Source: Pseudomonadota bacterium
Lineage (GTDB): Bacteria; Pseudomonadota; Alphaproteobacteria; Puniceispirillales; Puniceispirillaceae
NCBI GenBank assembly: GCA_027620495.1
Contig: JAQCEA010000004.1
Location: 1 to 64,000 of the forward strand
DNA: 64,000 nucleotides
Reading direction: 5' to 3'
A program made the translations under genes and the position numbers. This document shows positions 44,294 through 53,342 of this stretch, one piece after another (position 1 is the first letter of the stretch; each line of letters begins with the position of its first letter). The notes under the pieces were generated by a model, which made no database searches, was not told where the DNA came from, and saw nothing but the letters and a program-made list of their open reading frames with translations.

Positions 44294-45415
44294 TTGTCAA
44301 AAGGTATTAATACACAAGCTGTTTTGGCAATGCGCGGTGCTGGATATTATTCCGAGCGCACTGCCGGTGCGCGTCATGTAATCAATGACGCCGGTACAAT
44401 GGTGATTGAGGCGCTAGCCCAGACCCCGCAAACACCGCGGCTTCGTATTGCTGATTATGGCGCGGCTGACGGTGGGACCAGCCGTGAAATGTGGGATATG
44501 GTGATCGGGCATCACCGTGCCAACGGCGATAACCGGCAGATTGAAATGCTCTATACCGATTTGGCGAGCAATGATTTTTCAACCTTGTTTCGGATGATGC
44601 AGGGTATGCAGGGTGACCCGGGCCACGCCTATCAAAGCCGATATGAGAATGTGTTTGTGCATGGCTGTGGCACCGGATTTCACAGGCAATTAATGGCTGA
44701 TGCCTCGCTTAATTTAGGGTTTAGCGCCACCGCCATGCATTATGTGTCGGTAAAGCCCATGGAAATTCCCACCCATTTGCATGCGGCATGTGCCGACCCG
44801 GAAAGCCGCGCGGCCTATGCCCAGCAGGCGGCGCAAGATTGGGAACATATCTTGTTGGCGCGTGCGGCCGAATTGATCGTGGGCGGACGGTTTATATGTC
44901 TTAATTTTGGCATTGATGAACAGGGCCGATATCTTGGCAACACCGGCGGTCAACATATGTTTGATCATTTTCACAAATATTGGCTGGGCTTATTTGAGGA
45001 TGGGTCGATTACGGCTGATGAATATAAACGGGCAAGCTTTGCGCAATATTACCGGACGATGGATGAATTCTGCGCCCCCTTTAATGACCCTGATAGCGCT
45101 GTGCGTAAGGCGGGGCTAAAACTGAAATCCTGTCACAGTAAATTAACCAAATGCCCCTATGAAGCCGCGTTTTTGGCGGCCGGGGGTGTTGGCGGTACGA
45201 TGTCAAACATAGATTACGCAAATAGTCTGATTCCAACGATGCGATCATGGTCTGAAACTGTGTTTCGCACGGCACTAGAGGGCCGGGATGAAGATGACAT
45301 CAATCAGATTGTTAATCGCTTTTATGATGCATACCGCGACGACGTCGCCGCCAACCCAAGCGGGCATGCGATGGATTATGTCCATATTATATTAGACATT
45401 GAAAAAACGGCCTGA
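44294..45415 (+). CDS. SABATH-family SAM-dependent carboxyl methyltransferase
   Basis: 373 residues. The N-terminus AMRGAGYYSERTAG (about 12-25) and the SAM-binding segment LRIADYGAADGGTSREMW (about 50-67) match the SABATH family, which in plants methylates the carboxyl of salicylate, jasmonate, indole-acetate and others. YTDLASNDFSTLF (about 86-98) and a late FCLNFG-like strand (ICLNFG) also fit. The start is TTG 44294, supported by GGGAGAGG eight bases upstream and no better start. It is 38 bases after dctM, so it is most likely in the TRAP operon. The substrate is unknown; a carboxylate taken up by the transporter is the obvious guess. Confidence 0.85.
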   Translation: MSKGINTQAVLAMRGAGYYSERTAGARHVINDAGTMVIEALAQTPQTPRLRIADYGAADGGTSREMWDMVIGHHRANGDNRQIEMLYTDLASNDFSTLFRMMQGMQGDPGHAYQSRYENVFVHGCGTGFHRQLMADASLNLGFSATAMHYVSVKPMEIPTHLHAACADPESRAAYAQQAAQDWEHILLARAAELIVGGRFICLNFGIDEQGRYLGNTGGQHMFDHFHKYWLGLFEDGSITADEYKRASFAQYYRTMDEFCAPFNDPDSAVRKAGLKLKSCHSKLTKCPYEAAFLAAGGVGGTMSNIDYANSLIPTMRSWSETVFRTALEGRDEDDINQIVNRFYDAYRDDVAANPSGHAMDYVHIILDIEKTA

Positions 45416-45418
45416 GGG

Positions 45419-47014
45419 CTAATAGCCCATGGCGCACCCATCTTTGCGCGGGTCTGACCCGGCATGCAATAGCCCCGTTTCCCAATCAATATAAATGGCC
45501 TGTGACCCGCCAATTGGCTTGCGGGCGGGCTGGATGTTATGACCGCGGGCGCGCAAGGCGGCACGCATTTCTTCGCTGATTGGCTCTTCCACCTCGACAA
45601 CATCGCTAAATGGGTCTGGGAAAAAGCGGGCACAATCCTGCGCTTCTTGAATATCCATGCCATAATCCAATAGCCGGGTCAGAAACTGCATGTGACCAAA
45701 GGCTTGATATTCACCGCCCATCACACCAAAAGACATCACTGTTTTCCCGTCTTTGGTTGCCATGCCGGGAATGATGGTATGAAGCGGACGCTTGCTGGGC
45801 GCAATGCAATTTGGATGGCCGGGTTCGACAACAAAGCCTTGCCCACGACATTGCAGAACAATGCCCGATTCAGGCGTCATCAGCCCCGCACCAAAGCTGT
45901 GAAACACGGTGTTGATAAAGCTACAGGCATTGCGGTCTTTATCAACAACCGAGATATAGACGGTGTGCTTATGTGGTGGCAGGGTTGTTGCCGGCAAGTC
46001 AGCATGCGCCTTTTCCGGCTGAATTTGCGCGCGAATAGCGGCGGCATAATCAGCGCTAAGCATTTGGTCAACAGGTACCGCGCTGAATTCTGGATCAGCT
46101 AGATACAGGTTCCTGTCACGATAGGTCATCCGGCCCGCTTCAATTTCGTGATGAATCCGGTCAATCGATAGCGGGTGATCGCCAAATTTATCAACGCCAG
46201 ACATGATGTTTAACAGCATCAGCGCAATCACGCCCTGACCATTTGGGGGGCATTCCCAGATATCATAGCCGCGGAAGTTGGTTTTTATCGGCGTAACATA
46301 ATTGGCCAGCGCTTGATCTAGATCATCTTGTGTATGAACGCCGCCAAGTGATTGTAATTTATTTAAAATATCTTCAGAAACCCAGCCTTTATAAAATCCA
46401 TCGCGTCCATGTTCGGCAATGGTTTGTAATGTTTTGGCAAGGTTTGGATTGCGGCACAGATCGCCATGTTGAAAATCTTCACCATTTTTTAGATAAACCG
46501 AGGCAATATCGGCATCACCAGCCAACAAATCATGGCAGTCGGCAAAATCATCTGCCACCCGTTGGCCAATTGGAAATCCATCACGGGCATAGCCAATCGC
46601 CGGTTGCAGCAATGTGCCAAGCGGCGTCTTGCCATAATCGCGGTTGAGTTGCACCCACGCATCAATGGCCGTTGGCACCGTGACCGAATGGGGTGATTGC
46701 TGTTCAATTTTGCTGATGCCCTGTTGCAAAAGCCAGTCGGCAGACAGCCCCATCGGCGCACGCCCCGACCCGTTCATGGCGATGACGCGGTCGCTGCCAG
46801 CTTGCGAATATAGGCAGAAACAATCGCCGCCGATACTGGTGGATTGCGGTTCGACAACAGCCTGAACGGCACAAGCCGCAATCGCTGCATCCATCGCATT
46901 TCCGCCATTCTGCAGAACCGAGACAGCGGCCTGAGTGGATAACGGGCTGGATGTGCTGGCCATGCCATGCGGGGCAAGAACGGGAGACCGGCCGGGGCGT
47001 TGCAAACTGCGCAT
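45419..47014 (-). CDS. Gamma-glutamyltransferase family protein
   Basis: 531 residues, Ntn-hydrolase family (PF01019 type). The proenzyme splits before a threonine near KHTVYISVVDKD (about 351-362); the small-subunit residues PLHTIIPGMATKDGK (about 407-421) and FGVMGGEYQAFGH (about 425-437) follow. It cleaves gamma-glutamyl bonds of glutathione or similar amides. No obvious signal peptide, so the cell location is uncertain; it may be a cytoplasmic acylase. Convergent with the SABATH gene, three bases apart. A methyl ester or glutamyl substrate link between them is only speculation. Confidence 0.87.
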   Translation of the reverse strand: MRSLQRPGRSPVLAPHGMASTSSPLSTQAAVSVLQNGGNAMDAAIAACAVQAVVEPQSTSIGGDCFCLYSQAGSDRVIAMNGSGRAPMGLSADWLLQQGISKIEQQSPHSVTVPTAIDAWVQLNRDYGKTPLGTLLQPAIGYARDGFPIGQRVADDFADCHDLLAGDADIASVYLKNGEDFQHGDLCRNPNLAKTLQTIAEHGRDGFYKGWVSEDILNKLQSLGGVHTQDDLDQALANYVTPIKTNFRGYDIWECPPNGQGVIALMLLNIMSGVDKFGDHPLSIDRIHHEIEAGRMTYRDRNLYLADPEFSAVPVDQMLSADYAAAIRAQIQPEKAHADLPATTLPPHKHTVYISVVDKDRNACSFINTVFHSFGAGLMTPESGIVLQCRGQGFVVEPGHPNCIAPSKRPLHTIIPGMATKDGKTVMSFGVMGGEYQAFGHMQFLTRLLDYGMDIQEAQDCARFFPDPFSDVVEVEEPISEEMRAALRARGHNIQPARKPIGGSQAIYIDWETGLLHAGSDPRKDGCAMGY

Positions 47015-47157
47015 AATGTTTCCTTTGCCATAATAAAAAGACTAGCATTAGATGAGAGGCATACCGCATTTCGCTACAAACCTGCAACTATTTAACGGCT
47101 GTCTTTATGGGGGGTGATGCGGGCGTGAAAGTGCCGACGAATAAGGAGAGAAAACCT

Positions 47158-48045
47158 ATGAAAATTGGCTTTATCGGGCTTGGCAATATGGGCGCACCAA
47201 TGGCCAAAAATCTGGCACAAGCTGGCCATGCTATTACCGGGTTTGATGTGAATTTTGATCAGGCGAAAGCATGCCAAGATAGTCTTGTCGTTGCGGGTAC
47301 CGCGGCCGATGCCGCCACTGGTCAAGATGTTGTGATCACAATGCTGCCAAATGGTGCCGCGTTATATCAAGTGGCGCGTGAGATTGTGCCGGTTATGGCG
47401 CCATCATCATGTTTTATAGATTGTTCTACGGTTGATATTCAGACAACCAAACAGGTTGCCGAGATGATAGAGGCGGCTGGGCTTCGCGGTCTTGATGCGC
47501 CGGTATCGGGCGGCGTTGGCGGTGCCACGGCGGGCACGCTGACATTTATGGTTGGCGGGGCCGCTGATACCTTGGCATTGGTGATGCCGTTATTTGACAT
47601 TATGGGCGGACGGGTCATTCATTGCGGCGATGCGGGCGCTGGGCAGGCGGCAAAAATATGTAACAACATGATTCTTGGGGCGACGATGATTGCCACATGT
47701 GAAGCCTTTGCACTTGCCGATCAGCTTGGGCTTGACCGACAGCGGCTTTTTGACGTTGTCAGCACCTCATCTGGCAGTTCATGGTCTATGAACAGCTATT
47801 GCCCGGCACCAGATATTGGCCCACAAAGCCCGGCAGATCATGCCTATCGGCCCGGCTTTTCCACCGCCATGATGGTAAAGGATCTGGCCTTGGCCCAAGA
47901 TGCCGCTAGCATGACCGAGACCAATACACGTATTGGCAAGCTGGCCTTGCAAATCTATCAGCAATTTGCCAGCCAGCCTGAACATGCTGAACAGGATTTT
48001 TCAGCCATCTTGAATGACATTAAAAACACACCCCACAAGCCATAA
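47158..48045 (+). CDS. mmsB: 3-hydroxyisobutyrate dehydrogenase
   Basis: 295 residues from ATG 47158, with AAGGAG upstream. Beta-hydroxyacid dehydrogenase family: NAD-binding FIGLGNMGAPMAKNLAQAGH (about 4-23), catalytic DAPVSGGVGGATAGTL (about 116-131), and the lysine in GAGQAAKICNNM (about 164-175). This combination is typical of valine-degrading MmsB. The paralogue at 58556 is less specific. Confidence 0.9.
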   Translation: MKIGFIGLGNMGAPMAKNLAQAGHAITGFDVNFDQAKACQDSLVVAGTAADAATGQDVVITMLPNGAALYQVAREIVPVMAPSSCFIDCSTVDIQTTKQVAEMIEAAGLRGLDAPVSGGVGGATAGTLTFMVGGAADTLALVMPLFDIMGGRVIHCGDAGAGQAAKICNNMILGATMIATCEAFALADQLGLDRQRLFDVVSTSSGSSWSMNSYCPAPDIGPQSPADHAYRPGFSTAMMVKDLALAQDAASMTETNTRIGKLALQIYQQFASQPEHAEQDFSAILNDIKNTPHKP

Positions 48046-48071
48046 TGCCCGGCCAGCCTGACGTTGATTGA

Positions 48072-48956
48072 TCAGCCCTTTAATGCGGCGCTATTGCGCT
48101 GATGTTCGGCCTGCAAATTGACCAAAACCGCGGTAAAAATAAGTATGGCACCAAAAACAACCGCCCATTCAAATGCTTCATCATAGGCCAAAAACCCAAT
48201 CAGGCTGATCAGCGGCAAGCGCAGAAAATCAAACGGTATAACAACGATGGCCGGGGCTAGTGCTAGCGCCTTTGTAATACAAAAATGCGCCGTTAATCCG
48301 CCAATGCCAACCGTCAACACCCAGATATAATCAATGCCGTGCGGCATCGACAGGCCGCCGGTCACCGCAATCGCCGCCGCCCCCATGCCAAGCTGCATAA
48401 CTGTCAGCCAGAATAAAATGCAGGTTATCGATTGATCAATGGTCAGTTTCTTTGTCGCCATTAATGAACAGGCAAAACAAATGGCACATGCCATCGCCGC
48501 TAAAATTGCTGGATTGAGTTCATTCACATCTGGTCTGGCAACAATCAGCACGCCAGCAAAGCCAATCACAACAGACAATAAACGGCGCTGTGTGAGCGCC
48601 TCGCCAAGGAACAGGGGCGCTAACAGAGCCACCCATAAAGGTGTTGAAAATTCCAGCGCAAATAATTGTGAAAACGGAATAAAAGCAACCGCCAGAAACC
48701 ATAAATTCTGACCGGTGAAATGCGCCGTATTGCGCAGCATATGCAGGCCAAGCCGATCAGTTTTTATTTGCCGCAATGTGCCAGCAAAAGACCCAATCAT
48801 CAGCACGATCACCAATCCAATCAATGACCGGAAAAACATGATTTCAAATGTGTTTAGTTCAGGCGCTAGTTCCCGGCCAGAAATGGCCATCAGGCTGAAT
48901 GACACCATCGCCCCGATCATCCAAGACGCGGCTTTAAGAGGCTGTGACGTTGCCAT
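48072..48956 (-). CDS. DMT-superfamily (EamA) transporter
   Basis: 294 residues from ATG 48956 (GAAGGTG upstream); the frame opens further back but the extra 40 residues are not hydrophobic or conserved. About ten helices in two EamA repeats, with RSLIGLVIVLMIGSF and the FLAVAFIPFSQLFALEFSTP region typical of RhaT/EamA exporters. Substrate unknown. Confidence 0.87.
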   Translation of the reverse strand: MATSQPLKAASWMIGAMVSFSLMAISGRELAPELNTFEIMFFRSLIGLVIVLMIGSFAGTLRQIKTDRLGLHMLRNTAHFTGQNLWFLAVAFIPFSQLFALEFSTPLWVALLAPLFLGEALTQRRLLSVVIGFAGVLIVARPDVNELNPAILAAMACAICFACSLMATKKLTIDQSITCILFWLTVMQLGMGAAAIAVTGGLSMPHGIDYIWVLTVGIGGLTAHFCITKALALAPAIVVIPFDFLRLPLISLIGFLAYDEAFEWAVVFGAILIFTAVLVNLQAEHQRNSAALKG

Positions 48957-49255
48957 GTTGTGATCACCTTCATAATTGTCACAGGCACAGGCCTGCGCAT
49001 ATCTTAGATTTAGCTTATCGATATAGACCTGCAATTCTATCTGCGCAAGTAAGGCCCGATCATGCCCGCATGGCAAAATCGTGATGTATAATCATCACAT
49101 GGCGCGGTTTTTGTGTGCCTTATCATGGTTTTGTTCTGGGCAGGGCTAGATGTCTGCAAAACGCCATGCTACGCCTGAATGAACATTGACGCGCTGGGGT
49201 GTTTTAAAAACCCAGCTATTCGCAATATGAATGGTGGCCTACCATAGGAGATTAG
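48957..49255. other. Intergenic region between EamA transporter and ABM-like gene
   Basis: About 300 bases. Contains a small hairpin, GCTGGG (49193-49198) and CCCAGC (49211-49216), and AGGAG five bases before the next start. TTGACG occurs at 49186-49191 but without a good -10 at proper spacing. No coding sequence is recognised. Confidence 0.4.
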
Positions 49256-49927
49256 ATGCGGCAAGAAGAACAATCCGTTTTTGGGCTGTTTTTTGAAGTG
49301 CGGCCCAAGCCGCGACAACGGCAGTCTTATTTTGATCATGTGGAACGGTTAAAACCAATATTGGCGGGCCATGAAGGTCTGTTGTGGATGCAGCGGTATC
49401 AATCGATTGATGAGGCCGCGCTGATTTTATCGCACCAATATTGGGCGGGCGAAGCGGCGCTTGCTGGATGGCGGCGCGATCGCGACCATCGCCATGCACA
49501 AATTCAGGGCATGACCCATATTTTTGCAGATTATCGGATTCGCGTGGGGCCGCGTATTTGGCATTGGGACGGCACTGCGAAATTTGATGACTTGCCGCAT
49601 GGCGATCCCCCGATTGACCCGCCAGTTGACCCGCCAGTTGATCAGCCGGTTGGCAAACCAGTTAGTAAATCAGATAAGGCATTTATTTTGACGTTGCACA
49701 TGGCGGCAGATGCGAATATTCCGCCGCTGGCACCAAGCCTTGACATCACTGGTCACTTTCATGCTTTGGCGGATGAAAAATCGACGCTGATTATGGCTGT
49801 ATGCAGCGATTTGTCAGCAGCACTTGGCCAGTCGATAAAGCAGAGTGGGGCCAGCCGCGCGGCATTGTTTGCACCAACACGCGATTATGGATTGTTTGAC
49901 AGGGACGCGGCGCCGCTGGCACGCTGA
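49256..49927 (+). CDS. ABM-like (dimeric alpha-beta barrel) protein of unknown function
   Basis: 223 residues. The N-terminal 100 residues look like an antibiotic-biosynthesis-monooxygenase/EthD-type domain: VFGLFFEVRPKPRQRQSYFD, LKPILAGHEGLLWMQRY and SHQYWAGEAALAGWRRD in order. A proline/valine/aspartate repeat linker (PPVDPPVDQPV, near 124) leads to a second region (about 140-223), which may be another ferredoxin-like half. ABM domains occur in small oxidative or heme-related enzymes; nothing here shows the reaction. It is 34 bases upstream of an amidase gene and probably co-transcribed. Confidence 0.7.
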   Translation: MRQEEQSVFGLFFEVRPKPRQRQSYFDHVERLKPILAGHEGLLWMQRYQSIDEAALILSHQYWAGEAALAGWRRDRDHRHAQIQGMTHIFADYRIRVGPRIWHWDGTAKFDDLPHGDPPIDPPVDPPVDQPVGKPVSKSDKAFILTLHMAADANIPPLAPSLDITGHFHALADEKSTLIMAVCSDLSAALGQSIKQSGASRAALFAPTRDYGLFDRDAAPLAR

Positions 49928-49961
49928 GCGCCATCGGTGGCTAACACAGGGAATAGATGAC

Positions 49962-51281
49962 ATGACAACAGCGGTGCAAATGGTGCAGATGATTCGTCAA
50001 GGTGAGACCACTGCCGTTGGCCTTGTATCAGCGGCCTTTGACAAAATTGCAGAGACCAATGATGCGTTGCAGGCATGGGCATGGCTGGATCGAGATGCGG
50101 CACTGGCACACGCCGCAGCGCTTGATTCCCTGCGCCAGTCAGGCCGGACAATGGGGCCGCTACATGGCGTGCCAGTTGGGTTAAAAGATATCATTGATAC
50201 CGCGGCAATGCCGACAGCTTGCGGCAGTCAGCCATTGGCTGGCCGTCAGCCTGATGCGGATGCGTTTCTGGTATCACGGTTGCGCAGTGCTGGCGCGGTT
50301 GTTATTGGCAAAACCACAACCACCGCCTTTGCATTTATGGACCCTGCGGCAACCCGCAACCCGCATAATTATGATTATAGTCCCGGCGGGTCTTCGGCGG
50401 GATCGGCCGCCGCCGTGGCCGCTGGACATGTGCCGGTGGCGGTGGGTACCCAGACCAATGGGTCAGTCATCCGCCCGGCATCTTTTTGCGGTGTTTATGC
50501 GGTCAAACCATCGTTCGGCATGATTTCAAGAGACGGTGTGTTAAGAACATCGCAAACATTTGATCAGGTTGGGGTGTTTGCCAATGCGCTAGAAGATGCG
50601 GCGCTGGTCACCGATGTTTTGGCAGATTTCGACCCACATGATGAGGGGTGTTTTTGGCGGCCTCGTCCCCAGCTTTGTGCTGGTCTGGCGTCCCTGCGGT
50701 CACAAGACCCACATTTTGCCTGGTTTGATATGCCCTATTTTGACCGTCTGGCAGCAGATGCGCATGCTGGCTTGATGGATACTGTGGCACGTCTTGGCAA
50801 CCGTGTTGAACAGGTTTCGGCGCCGATCTCATTCGCCGAACTGATCGAAGCGCATGCGGTGATTCAAACCTATGAAATCCCCCGCAACCTTGATCGGATT
50901 CGGCAGGAGTTTGGCGATATTTTTCCGCCAGAGCTTGGTAAATTGATGGCACATGGTGCCACCATTAGTGACAAGGCCTATGACGATGCTATGCAATGTC
51001 GCATGGCCGCGATCGATTATTTTGCATCATGCTTTGACAAGTTTGATGCGGTGTTGACGCCTGCCGCGCTTGGTGAAGCGCCTTTATTCAGCGAGTCAAT
51101 TACCGGCAATCCCATCTGTTCGACAGTCTGGACGCTGGCGGGTCTGCCATGTGTGACACTGCCGTTGTTGAGGTCGGCGCATGAGATGCCAATAGGGGTA
51201 CAATTGGTTGGTGCCGCCGAGGCAGATGACAAATTATTTGGTGTGGCCAACTGGCTAGATGGCTATCTTCGCCAGAAATAA
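49962..51281 (+). CDS. Amidase signature family enzyme
   Basis: 439 residues from ATG 49962. The catalytic Ser-cisSer-Lys triad is visible: lysine in GVPVGLKDIID (about 66-76), cis-serine and nucleophile serine in PGGSSAGSAAAVAAGHVPVA (about 140-159) with GTQTNGSVIRPAS. These enzymes hydrolyse amides. Substrate is not apparent; it is one of several nitrogen-catabolic genes here and could act on an amide or ureido compound. GatA was considered, but gatB/gatC are absent nearby. Confidence 0.87.
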   Translation: MTTAVQMVQMIRQGETTAVGLVSAAFDKIAETNDALQAWAWLDRDAALAHAAALDSLRQSGRTMGPLHGVPVGLKDIIDTAAMPTACGSQPLAGRQPDADAFLVSRLRSAGAVVIGKTTTTAFAFMDPAATRNPHNYDYSPGGSSAGSAAAVAAGHVPVAVGTQTNGSVIRPASFCGVYAVKPSFGMISRDGVLRTSQTFDQVGVFANALEDAALVTDVLADFDPHDEGCFWRPRPQLCAGLASLRSQDPHFAWFDMPYFDRLAADAHAGLMDTVARLGNRVEQVSAPISFAELIEAHAVIQTYEIPRNLDRIRQEFGDIFPPELGKLMAHGATISDKAYDDAMQCRMAAIDYFASCFDKFDAVLTPAALGEAPLFSESITGNPICSTVWTLAGLPCVTLPLLRSAHEMPIGVQLVGAAEADDKLFGVANWLDGYLRQK

Positions 51282-51301
51282 TCACCGCGCCAGAGCCTAA
51301 A

Positions 51302-52582
51302 TCACCGCATGGCAAGCACGCCCGCAACAGCCCTTTCCACCGCCATTTTGGTTTGTTCAATATCGCTGTCGGTCAGGGCCAAAGACGGGTACATTTTTGT
51401 TGGTGATTTCAGCATGCCATGTTGGCGCAAAATCTTGTTGTAAGTTGCCGCTTGTTCCGGTTGCTGGTTTGTGGCTGAACGATAGTCAACGCAATCTGCG
51501 GTGGTGAACAACACATCAAACAAGGTGGCATCACCGCAAATTTTATGATCGATGCCAGCCGCTGTTAACGCGTCGCTTTGTAAATTTTGCAGGTCAGTGC
51601 CGATTGCCACAAGCCGTTCATATTGGCCCGGTCGACGCAAAATCTCCATGGTTTTGCGCCCGGCCACCGCGGCCACCGGATTGCCCGATAAGGTGCCAAG
51701 CTGCATTAACCATTTGTCATGGCCAACGATGGCTTTATCAAAATGCTTCATAATATCCGCGCTGGCACCAATGGCGGCGAGTGGAAACCCACCCCCGATA
51801 ATTTTACCCAATGTGCAAATATCAGGCGTGACGCCATATTTTTCTTGCGCGCCGCCATAGGCCAATCTGAAACTGGTGACGATTTCATCAAATATCAGCA
51901 ACACGCCATATTTGTCGCACAGCGCCCGCAACCCGGCCAAAAAGCCAGCCAATGGCGGAATGATACGTTGCAATGGTTCAACAATAATCGCGGCAATGTC
52001 ATGATGTTCGCCCAATAATGACGCGACCGCATCAAGATCGTTAAATGGTGCGATCAGCATCTGTTCGGCAACCGATGCTGGTATGCCCGCGCTATCTGGT
52101 ACCGCTGTTGGAAAATTGACCTTTGTCACCGGGGCCAGACTCATCTGGGCTTCGGCGCTCATGCCATGATAGCCGCCTTCAAATTTAATAATTTTTGACT
52201 TGCCACTATAGGCCCGGGCAAGGCGGATGGCATACATATCAGCCTCGCCGCCCGAGGTCACAAACCGCACCTGTTCACAGCAAGGCACCGCCGCGCATAT
52301 ATCTTCGGCCAGTTCTATACCGCGGGCATTATTGGCAAAAAATGTCATGCCTTTTGGCAGTTGTTCCAGAACGACCTCTAGCACTTCTGGATGACCATGG
52401 CCAAGCAACATTGGCCCAGAGCCAATCAAATAATCTATATATTCGGTGCCATCTTCGTCCCAGACATGGCTGCCGGCACCATGGGAAATAATGATCCCCG
52501 GGTCAAAATTGCCAAAGCCGCCAGCTGGCAACACATCTCTGGCTTTGTCGATCCATTCGTCAAGGGTGTGTATTTTTTGCAT
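51302..52582 (-). CDS. Class III aminotransferase, glutamate-1-semialdehyde aminomutase-like
   Basis: 426 residues from ATG 52582 (MQKIHTLDEW). PLP enzyme with GSGPMLLGHGHPEVLEVV (about 54-71), FVTSGGEADMYAIRLARAYSG (within about 106-126), the aspartate of FDEIVTSFR and TLGKIIGGGFPLAA, where the lysine binds PLP (about 255). The layout resembles HemL, but neighbours are catabolic, so it more likely acts on an omega-amino acid or similar. It runs opposite to the flanking amidase and RidA genes. Confidence 0.85.
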   Translation of the reverse strand: MQKIHTLDEWIDKARDVLPAGGFGNFDPGIIISHGAGSHVWDEDGTEYIDYLIGSGPMLLGHGHPEVLEVVLEQLPKGMTFFANNARGIELAEDICAAVPCCEQVRFVTSGGEADMYAIRLARAYSGKSKIIKFEGGYHGMSAEAQMSLAPVTKVNFPTAVPDSAGIPASVAEQMLIAPFNDLDAVASLLGEHHDIAAIIVEPLQRIIPPLAGFLAGLRALCDKYGVLLIFDEIVTSFRLAYGGAQEKYGVTPDICTLGKIIGGGFPLAAIGASADIMKHFDKAIVGHDKWLMQLGTLSGNPVAAVAGRKTMEILRRPGQYERLVAIGTDLQNLQSDALTAAGIDHKICGDATLFDVLFTTADCVDYRSATNQQPEQAATYNKILRQHGMLKSPTKMYPSLALTDSDIEQTKMAVERAVAGVLAMR

Positions 52583-52680
52583 CCGATTAATCCACAACCA
52601 TGTCGGCAGCACCAAGACAATCAAGATCGGGCCTGACGCCTAGCCCGATACCGTTTGGCGGTGCAATGCGGCCATGTTGC

Positions 52681-52836
52681 CGGGCCGGTCAGGTGTTTGT
52701 CAATGAATGGTATGCTGGCGGTGTTGAAACACCGTTTGGCGGCTATGGGAAATCAGGCTATGGCCGGGAAAAAGGCCGTGAAGCCCTGTGGAACTATGTT
52801 CAAACCAAAAATATTGCGGTGCGCCGTAAACCATAG
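52681..52836 (+). pseudogene. Aldehyde dehydrogenase C-terminal remnant
   Basis: About 52 codons match the end of an aldehyde dehydrogenase: RAGQVFVNEWY, PFGGYGKSGYGREKG and EALWNYVQTKNI. The catalytic cysteine region, NAD-binding part and any credible start are missing; upstream sequence in this frame is unrelated. It is 98 bases from the divergent aminotransferase start. Probably the leftover of a deleted gene of the same catabolic cluster. Confidence 0.8.
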
Positions 52837-52957
52837 CAATTGCAATTTTGTGAATCGGTTGATGCCGTTTGTCATGATGCCACATGTCAACAAATGCTAT
52901 ACATACCTGTAACCCTGATCTAAGATTTTTTCGAATAATTTTAGTGGGGAGACATAA

Positions 52958-53311
52958 ATGACACTTGAACGCTTGCAAACAAATGATCGTATGAGTCAGG
53001 CGGTAATCCACAATGATACGGTCTATCTTGCCGGTCAGGTCGCGCTGAGCGCACCCGGGGCATCAGTTGCCGATCAAACCCGTGCTATTCTCAAGCAAAT
53101 TGACGATTTGCTGGCGGCGGCTGGAACTGACAAGTCAAAGGCCATTACGGCGACGATCTGGTTGTGCAACATGGATGATTTTGCCGAAATGAATTCAGTA
53201 TGGGATGAGTGGTCAAAAGGTGGCAATGCCCCGTGCCGGGCAGCAGTTGAATCACCCCGGCTTGCTGCCCCTGAATTTACTGTAGAGATTGGGTTGATTG
53301 CCGCGCGGTAA
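52958..53311 (+). CDS. RidA/YjgF family protein
   Basis: 117 residues. RidA-type enzymes hydrolyse reactive enamines/imines made by PLP or flavin enzymes. The arginine and glutamate of the active site are in PCRAAVESPRLAAPEF (about 92-107). VYLAGQVAL (about 23-31) and IDDLLAAAGTDKS (about 52-64) are typical. Start ATG with GGGGAG upstream. It directly precedes a D-amino-acid dehydrogenase gene, a functional fit since that enzyme makes imines. Confidence 0.92.
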   Translation: MTLERLQTNDRMSQAVIHNDTVYLAGQVALSAPGASVADQTRAILKQIDDLLAAAGTDKSKAITATIWLCNMDDFAEMNSVWDEWSKGGNAPCRAAVESPRLAAPEFTVEIGLIAAR

Positions 53312-53342
53312 CGATCAGGCGCGATGTAATCAACGATCGTAG

